Below, one piece after another: positions 1-5,098 of a stretch of DNA of 5,098 nucleotides. The first letter of the stretch is position 1. Every line of letters begins with the position of its first letter. The DNA comes from Nitriliruptoraceae bacterium (lineage in GTDB: Bacteria > Actinomycetota > Nitriliruptoria > Nitriliruptorales > Nitriliruptoraceae), in assembly GCA_007118045.1 (NCBI GenBank), contig SKTG01000192.1, positions 1 to 5,098 on the forward strand, in the 5' to 3' direction. Position numbers and translations under genes: made by a program. A model generated the notes under the pieces. The model made no database searches. It was not told the origin of the DNA and saw nothing but the letters and a program-made list of their open reading frames with translations.

Positions 1-42
1 GTTCCTACCGGCCTCAGCGGGCGACGCCCGAGAGCGGTTCAT
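1..42 (-). CDS. Possible start of a divergent gene, cut by the window edge (14 codons)
   Basis: On the minus strand an ATG at 42-40 opens a frame that stays open to the window edge and reads MNRSRASPAEAGRN. It is preceded by the purine-rich GAGAGGA, which ends three bases before the ATG and is a fair though slightly close ribosome binding site. If real, this gene would be divergent from the LAL regulator, and the two inverted repeats at 71-119 would sit in the shared promoter region. Fourteen codons say nothing about function, and no domain is recognisable. The alternative is that this is simply non-coding leader, or the tail of a plus-strand gene: a plus-strand frame entering from the left edge ends with TGA at 68-70. 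Low confidence. Confidence 0.22.
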   Translation of the reverse strand, partial: MNRSRASPAEAGRN

Positions 43-70
43 CGATCCTCTCGGCACGGCACCGACGTGA

Positions 71-95
71 CTTCCGGCACAGGTGTGGCCGGAAG
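71..95. repeat. Perfect inverted repeat 1 in the leader of the LAL regulator gene
   Basis: CTTCCGGC at 71-78 is matched exactly by its reverse complement GCCGGAAG at 88-95, with nine bases between. It lies about 100 bases before the chosen start of the LAL gene and immediately before a second inverted repeat. There is no run of T on either side, so an intrinsic terminator is unlikely. An operator for a dimeric regulator, or a hairpin in the leader RNA, would both fit; the sequence does not decide between them. Confidence 0.55.
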
Positions 96-97
96 CG

Positions 98-119
98 CGT
101 CCGTAGCGTGATACGGACG
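98..119. repeat. Perfect inverted repeat 2 in the leader of the LAL regulator gene
   Basis: CGTCCGTA at 98-105 is matched exactly by TACGGACG at 112-119 around the six-base spacer GCGTGA. In RNA the stem could be lengthened by GCG at 95-97 pairing with CGC at 123-125 across a small bulge. The left arms of this repeat and of its neighbour share TCCG at the same place in the arm, which hints at related half-sites. The repeat contains TAGCGT at 104-109, which fits the loose TANNNT form of actinobacterial -10 elements, but no convincing -35 is seen at the right distance. Role inferred only: operator or leader hairpin. Confidence 0.55.
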
Positions 120-195
120 GTGCGCCAGCTTGCCGGCACCCCCCGAGGTCGCGCGCCTGCAGGATGGGCGGGTTCGAGGGACGGGATCGACCTCC

Positions 196-2934
196 ATGCT
201 CCATGGCCGCAGAACCGAAGTCTCCCTCCTCGATGAGCTGCTACGCGAAGCTCGCAGAGCGCGGAGCTCGACCCTGGTGCTGAGCGGCGAGGCAGGGTCC
301 GGGAAGTCCGCGTTGCTGGAGTACGCCCGAAGGCAGGCCGAGGATATGCACGTCCTCCCGGCGCACGGGCTCGGAGTCGAGACATCCCTGCCCTTCGCCG
401 CACTCGATCGGCTAGTCCGGCCCCTCTGGGGCTATCTGCCCGGCATCCCGGCTCCGCAGGCATCCGCGCTCCGGGGGGCATTGGGCGAGGCAGGTGGCGG
501 TGGCGACGACCGGTTCCTGATCGCGCTCGGCACGCTGAGCCTGCTGGCCGAGGCCTCCGAGAGGCATCCGCTGCTCTGCCTGGTCGACGACGCTCACCTG
601 CTCGACCAGGCCTCGGCCGACGCCATGCTCTTCGTCGCCCGAAGGCTCGGAACCGAGGGCATCCTCATGCTGTTCGCCACCCGGCCCGAGGCGGGAACCG
701 TCTTCGGATCGCGGGGTATCACCGAGCACCGGCTGGGAGGGCTCGATCACGCCGCTGCCGCCGCACTGCTCGAGGAGCACGCCACCATCCCGCTTGCCCC
801 AGAACTTCGGGACCGGATCATCGCGTCCACGTGCGGGAACCCGCTGGCCCTCCGGGAGTTGCCCGCGATGCTGACCGATGCGCAGCTCAAAGGCGCTGAC
901 CCGCTGCTGACGCCGTTGCCGGTGGGAGCACGGGTGGAGCGTGCCTTCGGGGTGCGGATCCGGCGCCTGCCGGCGGCCTCCAAGACCCTGCTGCTGATCG
1001 CCGCCGCGGACGATGCCGGTGAGCTTGCAACCGTGCTGCACGCCGGCGAGCAGCTCGGCATATCCGACAGCGCGCTCGACGCCATCGAGCACGCCGACCT
1101 GCTCCACCTCGAGGGACAGCAGCTGACCTTCCACCACCCCCTCGTGCGGTCAGCCGCGTACCACACTGCGACGGTCTCGCAACGTCGCGCGGCCCACACG
1201 GCGATCGCGAGCGTGCTCGACGCACCGGTCGACGCGGACCGCCTCGCGTGGCACCGTGCGGCCGCCGCTCTCACACCCGACCCCGACGCGGTCGCCGAAC
1301 TCGACGCCGCCGCGAAGCGGGCGCGGTCGCGCAGCGGCTTCGCGGCGGCCTCCCATGCGCTCGAACGGGCCGCGACGTTGACCGGGGACGAGCGCGAGCG
1401 ATCAGCACGCCTGATCGCTGCGGTCGAGAACTCCTGGCTCGCCGGTCGCATCGACCGTGCCCGGACGCTCCTCGAGGGCACTCGTTCCCTCGCCGCCAGC
1501 CCCTCGGTCCGTGCCGACGAACGTCGTTACCGCGGCCTGCTCGAGCTGACGGGCGGGTCGCCGGCCGACGCTGGCCCGCTGCTCCTGCACGCTGCGAAGG
1601 AGATCGCCCCGCACGACCGTCACCGCGCACTCGATCTCCTCAACCTCGCGAGCGTCGCCTCCGTGTACGCCGGCGATCGCGCCGCCGCTTCTGCCATCGC
1701 ACGCGTCGCACGGTCGCTCGGACCGGTCGAAGCGGGCGAGCCACGCCTGCTCGTCGAACTACTCATCGGCCTCGGTGCCTTCTCCGATGGCGACCTCGAG
1801 GCTGCAGTGAGACACTTGCGTGCCGCGCTCGCTCTCGAGGACGACGAGACGCGCCTCGATGTCGAGGAACAGCCCACCGCTCTGCTGTTCACCGGACGCG
1901 CGGCCTTGTTCCTCGGCGATGACGAAGCCGTCCTGCGGACCCATCACCGGGCAGCGGGTCGGGCGCGCGACGCCGGCGCCCTGGGGTTCCTGAACCAGCT
2001 CTTGCCCCGACTGGCCTACGCCGAGCTGGTTGCGGGTCGCTGGGGAGCAGCCGAAGGCTTCGCCGAAGAAGGTCACCACCTCGCCCGTGAGCTCGGTCAA
2101 CCCGACCTGGTCGCCTACTCGCAGGTGCTGCTTGCGCTGTTGGCCGCGTACCGGGGTGATGAGGACGAGTGCCGCTCCCTCGCGGCCGATGTCCATGGCT
2201 CGGCGACAACGCACCGTTTCGCCCTGGTCGCGGAGTTCTCCTCGTGGGCACTCAGCGTGGTCGAACTCGGTCGCGCAGACCACGACGCCGCGTTGTTACG
2301 AGCCCGCGACATCACCGCCAGCGCGGCCGTCTACTGGTCGGGGCTCGATCGGATCGAAGCAGCAGCCCTGGGCGCTGACCAGCAGACCGGCCGGGCATGG
2401 CTCGACGGTTTCGAGGCCTGGGCGGTCGCGACGGACGCGCCGTGGGCGAAGGCCGTCGCACTCCACGCTCACGCACTGCTCACCGCGGACGAGATCGAGG
2501 CCGAACGTGGTTTCCGTGCGGCGCTCGCCATGCACGACGAGGCGGCGCGACCCTTCGAGCGTGCCCGCACCGCCCTCGCTTTCGGAGGTTTCCTGCGACG
2601 CACGCGCCGGCGGGTCGAGTCGCGCGAACACCTACGTGCAGCCGGGCACACCTTCGAGGTTCTCGGTGCCCGGGTGTGGGCCGAACGTGCGCGCCGAGAG
2701 CTACGAGCCAGTGGTGAGAGCGCGCGTCGCGCAGCACCCGGAACGTCCGAGCGGCTCACCCCGCAGGAGCTACAGGTCGCCCAGTTCGTCTCGCGCGGGT
2801 TGAGCAACCACGAGGTTGCCGGACAGCTCTTCTTGAGTCCGCGGACGGTCGCCTTCCACCTGCGCAACGTGTTCAGGAAGCTCGACATCACCTCGCGTAC
2901 GGAACTCGGCCATCTCGAGCTCGATGCGGAGTGA
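196..2934 (+). CDS. LAL-type LuxR family transcriptional regulator with N-terminal AAA ATPase domain
   Basis: This is a cytoplasmic one-component regulator of 912 residues, the usual size for the LAL (large ATP-binding LuxR) family, which includes MalT-like and many actinobacterial pathway regulators. The N-terminal AAA_16-type ATPase has the GRxxE opening (residues 4-8), Walker A GEAGSGKS (31-38), Walker B LLCLVDDAH (126-134), an ATRP sensor-like strand (161-164) and the family motif GNPLAL (214-219). Residues from about 380 to 850 are alanine- and leucine-rich helices, like the TPR-type solenoid that in this family binds the inducer or a partner. The LuxR DNA-binding helix-turn-helix covers about 854-908, with LTPQE, GLSNHEVA and SPRTVAFH motifs. 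The ATG at 196 was chosen because the protein then starts just before the conserved GRxxE; ACGGGA ends nine bases upstream. A TTG at 130 in frame would add 22 residues unlike the family. The domain is intact and no frameshift is seen. The inducer and target genes cannot be told; the inverted repeats upstream may control it. Confidence 0.93.
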   Translation: MLHGRRTEVSLLDELLREARRARSSTLVLSGEAGSGKSALLEYARRQAEDMHVLPAHGLGVETSLPFAALDRLVRPLWGYLPGIPAPQASALRGALGEAGGGGDDRFLIALGTLSLLAEASERHPLLCLVDDAHLLDQASADAMLFVARRLGTEGILMLFATRPEAGTVFGSRGITEHRLGGLDHAAAAALLEEHATIPLAPELRDRIIASTCGNPLALRELPAMLTDAQLKGADPLLTPLPVGARVERAFGVRIRRLPAASKTLLLIAAADDAGELATVLHAGEQLGISDSALDAIEHADLLHLEGQQLTFHHPLVRSAAYHTATVSQRRAAHTAIASVLDAPVDADRLAWHRAAAALTPDPDAVAELDAAAKRARSRSGFAAASHALERAATLTGDERERSARLIAAVENSWLAGRIDRARTLLEGTRSLAASPSVRADERRYRGLLELTGGSPADAGPLLLHAAKEIAPHDRHRALDLLNLASVASVYAGDRAAASAIARVARSLGPVEAGEPRLLVELLIGLGAFSDGDLEAAVRHLRAALALEDDETRLDVEEQPTALLFTGRAALFLGDDEAVLRTHHRAAGRARDAGALGFLNQLLPRLAYAELVAGRWGAAEGFAEEGHHLARELGQPDLVAYSQVLLALLAAYRGDEDECRSLAADVHGSATTHRFALVAEFSSWALSVVELGRADHDAALLRARDITASAAVYWSGLDRIEAAALGADQQTGRAWLDGFEAWAVATDAPWAKAVALHAHALLTADEIEAERGFRAALAMHDEAARPFERARTALAFGGFLRRTRRRVESREHLRAAGHTFEVLGARVWAERARRELRASGESARRAAPGTSERLTPQELQVAQFVSRGLSNHEVAGQLFLSPRTVAFHLRNVFRKLDITSRTELGHLELDAE
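2755..2919 (+). other. LuxR-type helix-turn-helix DNA-binding domain of the LAL regulator
   Basis: Residues 854-908 match the LuxR_C/GerE fold from end to end. LTPQE starts the first helix, GLSNHEVA leads into the scaffold helix, SPRTVAFHL forms the recognition helix, and NVFRKLDI the dimer-forming last helix. The domain ends four residues before the stop codon, as is normal for the family. All positions usually conserved look present, so DNA binding should be functional. Confidence 0.9.
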
Positions 2935-3038
2935 CCCGGCGGCCACCGGCCACCCGAGCCGGGCTCACATCGCAAGGAGAGATAGTGCGCAACCTCGTCG
3001 CCGGCAGCACCTTGGAGCAACATCCCGGCGGCTGGGCG
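2935..3038. other. Convergent intergenic gap between the LAL regulator and the two-component operon
   Basis: These 104 bases separate the stop codons of two genes that face each other. They hold a weak hairpin (2997-3032), a dyad GAGCC-G-GGCTC at 2956-2966 with no loop, and an AAGGAGAG stretch at 2974-2981 that looks like a ribosome binding site but leads into no believable gene. No run of T follows any stem, so transcription may end by Rho or at a GC-rich hairpin of the kind common in high-GC bacteria. Confidence 0.6.
2997..3032. terminator. Possible GC-rich hairpin terminator between convergent genes
   Basis: CGCCGG at 2999-3004 pairs with CCGGCG at 3025-3030. In plus-strand RNA the stem lengthens by a U-G and a G-C pair to 2997 and 3032. 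The 20-base loop contains an imperfect inner repeat, GC.CC against GG.GC. The position, 60 bases after the LAL stop and just after the response regulator stop in the other direction, suits a terminator for either strand. There is no T tract, so this is a weak call; a chance GC-rich stem is possible. Confidence 0.28.
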
Positions 3039-3707
3039 TCATCTCCCGCTGGGGGGTCGCGTCAGCAGCCCGAGGTCGAGTGCCCGGAGCACGGCACGGG
3101 TGCGGTCACCGACACCGAGTTTCATGAGGATGGCGGAAACATGGTTCTTCACGGTCCCTGGGGCGAGGTGGAGCGCCGCCGCGATCTCGCGGTTCGGGAA
3201 GCCGCTGGCCATCAGCCGGAGCACCTCGAGCTCGCGCTCGGTCAAGGGTTCCGGTCGTGCGAGGCCGTCCAGGGTGATCGGACGCGGGGTCTCCTCGACG
3301 CGGCGTAGCAGCTGTTCGGTGATCGCTGGCTGAACCAGCGTGTGTCCCTCGGCAAGGGTGCGCACGGCGTCGGTGAGCTGTTCGAACGTCACGTCCTTGA
3401 GCAGGTAGCCATGGGCACCGGCCTGCACCGCTGCCAGCACCAACTCCTCGTCGTCGAACGTGGTCAGCACGAGCACCGGCAACACATGGCCGCGCTGCCG
3501 GAGCTCGGTGATGGTGTCGATGCCGTCACGTCGAGGCATCTGCAGGTCGAGGAGCAGGACATCGGGGCGCTGGGCCTCGACCAGCGCCAGGGCGGCTTCG
3601 CCGTCTGCAGCCTCACCGATGACCTCGATGTCGCTGACGAGACCGAGCAGGCTGCGGATGCCCTGGCGAACCAGTGCCTGATCATCGACGACCGCGACGG
3701 TGATCAC
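3039..3707 (-). CDS. NarL/FixJ family two-component response regulator
   Basis: This 222-residue protein is the cytoplasmic output partner of the histidine kinase encoded just upstream. The receiver domain (about 2-118) has the acidic pair D8-D9, phospho-accepting D54 in LLLDLQMP, the switch threonine T82 or T83, aromatic Y101 and invariant K104. A linker follows, then a LuxR-type helix-turn-helix (about 155-213) with LTERELEVL, GFPNREIA and APGTVKNHV motifs. Phosphorylation at D54 should drive dimer formation and promoter binding. The start is GTG at 3707, which places the first beta strand (ITVAVVDD) at the very N terminus as is usual. That GTG overlaps the kinase stop as GTGA, and no good ribosome binding site is seen before it, so translation is probably coupled to the kinase. 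The protein has full length and all key residues. It is close in type to DesR, LiaR and NarL, but the target genes cannot be named; the upstream membrane gene is a reasonable guess. Confidence 0.95.
   Translation of the reverse strand: MITVAVVDDQALVRQGIRSLLGLVSDIEVIGEAADGEAALALVEAQRPDVLLLDLQMPRRDGIDTITELRQRGHVLPVLVLTTFDDEELVLAAVQAGAHGYLLKDVTFEQLTDAVRTLAEGHTLVQPAITEQLLRRVEETPRPITLDGLARPEPLTERELEVLRLMASGFPNREIAAALHLAPGTVKNHVSAILMKLGVGDRTRAVLRALDLGLLTRPPSGR
3704..3707 (-). promoter_or_regulatory. GTGA start-stop overlap coupling kinase and response regulator translation
   Basis: The kinase stop TGA (3706-3704) and the regulator start GTG (3707-3705) share three bases. The bases just before carry no clear Shine-Dalgarno sequence. 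Such overlaps usually mean that ribosomes ending the first gene re-start on the second, which keeps kinase and regulator in step. Confidence 0.8.
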
Positions 3708-4951
3708 CGGTGCGGCACCATCGCGGTGACACGCATGCCACGTCCGGGTGCGGTGTCGAAGTCGATGGTGCCGCCCACGGCCTCGATGCGCTCGACCATC
3801 CCCGACAAGCCGTTGCCAGGCTGCAACGACTCGATGCCCCGACCGTCGTCGGACGCGTCGAGGATCACGGCCCCCTCGTGGTCCTGTGACACCTCGATGT
3901 CCAGTGTCCGCGCTGCAGCATGCCTCACCGTGTTGGTCACGACCTCCTGCGCACAGCGAACGAGCGCGAGCGTCGTCGCGTCATCGACCCGGACGTCATC
4001 GGCGACAGCCAGACGGACATGCAGGCCGGGTAGGTCCGTGCTCACCGCCTCGAGCGCGTCTCGCAGCTCGCGTGGCGGAGTTCGCAGCTCTCCCACCGCT
4101 TCACGTACGTCGGTCAGAAGCTGCTTGGCGAGGTCGCGGGCCCGCTGGACGTGGGTTCGTTCGTCCGTGAGCGTGTGGGTGGCGACCTCGAGCTCGAGCG
4201 TCAGGGCGGTGAGCTGGTGACCGATGACGTCGTGGAGGTCGCGAGCGATGCGAAGCCGCTCGGCGTTGCGGCTGGACACTTCGAGCATCGCGCTGGTGGT
4301 GCGCAGTCGAGCGTAGGCGTCGACGAGGCTGGCTCGCGCATCGGCTTCGCGCTGTTGGGTCCAGACCACGACGACCGCGAAGAACTGGAAGCTGCCGTAG
4401 ACCAGCACGCTCAGTAGGGCATCCCGGAGAGAGGCCGATCCGCCGAACTGAGCCGCGGAGAGCACGACCAGGGTCTGTAACCCGACCAGGACGACGGTGG
4501 CTCGCTTCGACCACTCGTAGGCCGCCGTCGCTGCGGTGACCACGAACAGGACGGCCACCCAGTCGTCGCCGCCTGCCAGTACGTAGGCCAGACCGCCGAA
4601 CCCGGCCTGTGCACCCACCAGCGGGCTGGTGGGCAACGTCACCGACGGTGGTGTCTGGCTCAGGGTCACGAAGACCACGAGGTAGCCGAGATAGGCGACG
4701 ATCCACATCCAGGGCACACCACTCGGCGCGTCGGCACCGGCCGTGAACACGTCGAGGGCGACGGGGACGCCAACGGCCAGGCTGGCGATCAGTCCTGCCA
4801 GCGCTCCCAGCCGCTCGGATGTGCGTGCTTCCACCTGCGCAACCATACGCGCGTGTGTGACGGGCGGACAGGCCTCGGCCCGGCAGCGCGGCGGCAGCTC
4901 GGCGGCGGGGATCGTCGGGATACGGTCCGTTGAGCCGTTCACGGTCGACAC
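3704..4951 (-). CDS. Sensor histidine kinase, HisKA_3 (DesK/NarX-like) family, multi-pass membrane
   Basis: This 415-residue membrane kinase phosphorylates itself and passes the phosphate to the overlapping response regulator. Hydrophobic segments at about 50-69, 81-98, 111-126, 131-145, 151-167 and 182-197 suggest six membrane spans with only short loops and no sizeable outside domain. A helical stretch (about 199-230) leads to the HisKA_3 dimer domain with RDLHDVIGH, phospho-accepting H240 inside it. The HATPase_c domain follows, with N box N340 (EVVTNTVRHA), DDGRG (368-372), GNGLSGM (379-385) and GRGMRV (403-408). The GTG at 4951 is preceded by GGGGA six bases upstream and lies three bases after the stop of the upstream membrane gene, so the two are probably co-translated. 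The first 35 residues are proline-rich with two cysteines (C23, C28) and unlike the family. An in-frame ATG at 4846 (residue 36) is the alternative start, though no ribosome binding site is seen before it. The signal is unknown. Confidence 0.94.
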   Translation of the reverse strand: MSTVNGSTDRIPTIPAAELPPRCRAEACPPVTHARMVAQVEARTSERLGALAGLIASLAVGVPVALDVFTAGADAPSGVPWMWIVAYLGYLVVFVTLSQTPPSVTLPTSPLVGAQAGFGGLAYVLAGGDDWVAVLFVVTAATAAYEWSKRATVVLVGLQTLVVLSAAQFGGSASLRDALLSVLVYGSFQFFAVVVVWTQQREADARASLVDAYARLRTTSAMLEVSSRNAERLRIARDLHDVIGHQLTALTLELEVATHTLTDERTHVQRARDLAKQLLTDVREAVGELRTPPRELRDALEAVSTDLPGLHVRLAVADDVRVDDATTLALVRCAQEVVTNTVRHAAARTLDIEVSQDHEGAVILDASDDGRGIESLQPGNGLSGMVERIEAVGGTIDFDTAPGRGMRVTAMVPHR

Positions 4952-4954
4952 TGG

Positions 4955-5098
4955 TCATCCCCGCCCCGCAACGCCCGCTCGGCGCGCGGCGAGTACCGCG
5001 AGCACGCTGAACACCACCGTTGCGCCCAGCACCCAGGTCACGTGCACCCACACCGCCTGCGGCGCCGACGCGACCCAGGCTTCGACACCCGAAGCGGA
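4955..5098 (-). CDS. C-terminal end of a membrane protein, possibly an ABC-2 type permease (partial)
   Basis: The last 47 codons of a minus-strand gene enter from the right edge and stop with TGA at 4957-4955. Third codon positions are about 83% G or C by hand count, as expected for a real gene here. After a short hydrophilic stretch, residues from about 16 to 38 of the fragment form one strongly hydrophobic helix (VWVHVTWVLGATVVFSVLAV), followed by arginines and a short polar tail, so the C terminus is most likely cytoplasmic. One last helix ending in a basic tail is typical of ABC-2 type drug-export permeases such as DrrB-like proteins. ABC exporters are often encoded next to kinases of this family, but so little protein is visible that any multi-pass membrane protein is possible. 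The next gene, the kinase, starts three bases after the stop, so the two very likely share a transcript. Confidence 0.7.
   Translation of the reverse strand, partial: SASGVEAWVASAPQAVWVHVTWVLGATVVFSVLAVLAARRAGVAGRG
4958..4963 (-). promoter_or_regulatory. Ribosome binding site deciding the GTG start of the kinase
   Basis: On the minus strand CGGGGA ends six bases before GTG 4951. This spacing supports the GTG over two rivals. The ATG at 4958-4956 overlaps the upstream stop as ATGA, but it is in a different frame with weaker third-position GC. The ATG at 4846 is in frame but has no purine-rich stretch before it. Confidence 0.5.

Noticed and set aside
18..30. Short hairpin CGGGC-GAC-GCCCG as a terminator of an upstream gene
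   Set aside because: The stem is five base pairs with a three-base loop and no T tract. Stems of this size are frequent by chance at this GC content.
412..1137. Minus-strand frame inside the LAL gene
   Set aside because: It is antisense to the ATPase domain with intact Walker motifs, and its composition is typical of a shadow frame.
1248..1922. Plus-strand frame inside the LAL gene in another register
   Set aside because: It is extremely arginine-rich, as expected for an out-of-frame reading of high-GC coding DNA; the LAL frame continues unbroken through it.
2956..2966. Dyad GAGCC-G-GGCTC after the LAL gene as a terminator
   Set aside because: One central base leaves no room for a hairpin loop and there is no T tract.
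2931..3308. Plus-strand open frame opposite the 3' end of the response regulator, with a good ribosome binding site
   Set aside because: The protein is codon-aligned antisense of the regulator's DNA-binding domain and has no recognisable fold. Only the ribosome binding site is kept, as a low-interest finding.
3342..4220. Long plus-strand open frame opposite the response regulator and kinase
   Set aside because: It lies wholly antisense to two genes with clear motifs, resembles no known protein, and crosses from one antisense register to another at the gene junction. Long antisense frames are usual at this GC content.
4101..5051. Long minus-strand frame overlapping the kinase in a shifted register, including ATG 4958
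   Set aside because: It is arginine- and glycine-rich with lower third-position GC, and it competes with a kinase frame that has full motifs. It is kept only as a question about the kinase start.

Overview
The window is high-GC DNA with strong G/C preference at third codon positions, GTG starts, and gene families common in Actinobacteria. A high-GC actinobacterium is the most likely source, but genus and species cannot be told from the sequence. No rRNA, tRNA, CRISPR array, insertion sequence or other mobile element is visible.

Layout: positions 1-195 are a non-coding leader with two perfect inverted repeats in tandem (71-95 and 98-119). There may also be a divergent gene start at 42 running off the left edge. 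Positions 196-2934 (+) encode a 912-residue LAL-type (large ATP-binding, LuxR family) transcriptional regulator. Positions 2935-3038 are a short convergent gap holding a weak hairpin. On the minus strand, reading from the right edge, come the last 47 codons of a membrane protein (5098-4955), a DesK/NarX-like sensor histidine kinase (4951-3704) and a NarL/FixJ response regulator (3707-3039). These three are packed as one operon: the kinase starts three bases after the stop of the membrane gene, and the regulator start overlaps the kinase stop by four bases (GTGA).

Function: the kinase and regulator form a complete two-component system with all catalytic residues visible. The kinase has about six membrane segments and almost no external domain. 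It therefore probably senses the membrane or a partner membrane protein, and the upstream membrane gene (whose tail resembles an ABC-2 type permease) is the natural candidate partner or target. The LAL regulator is a separate one-component ATPase regulator that faces the operon tail to tail; nothing in the sequence ties the two together beyond adjacency.

Overall this is a fairly ordinary regulatory region. The least explained sequence is the pair of inverted repeats in front of the LAL gene. No new system could be supported.
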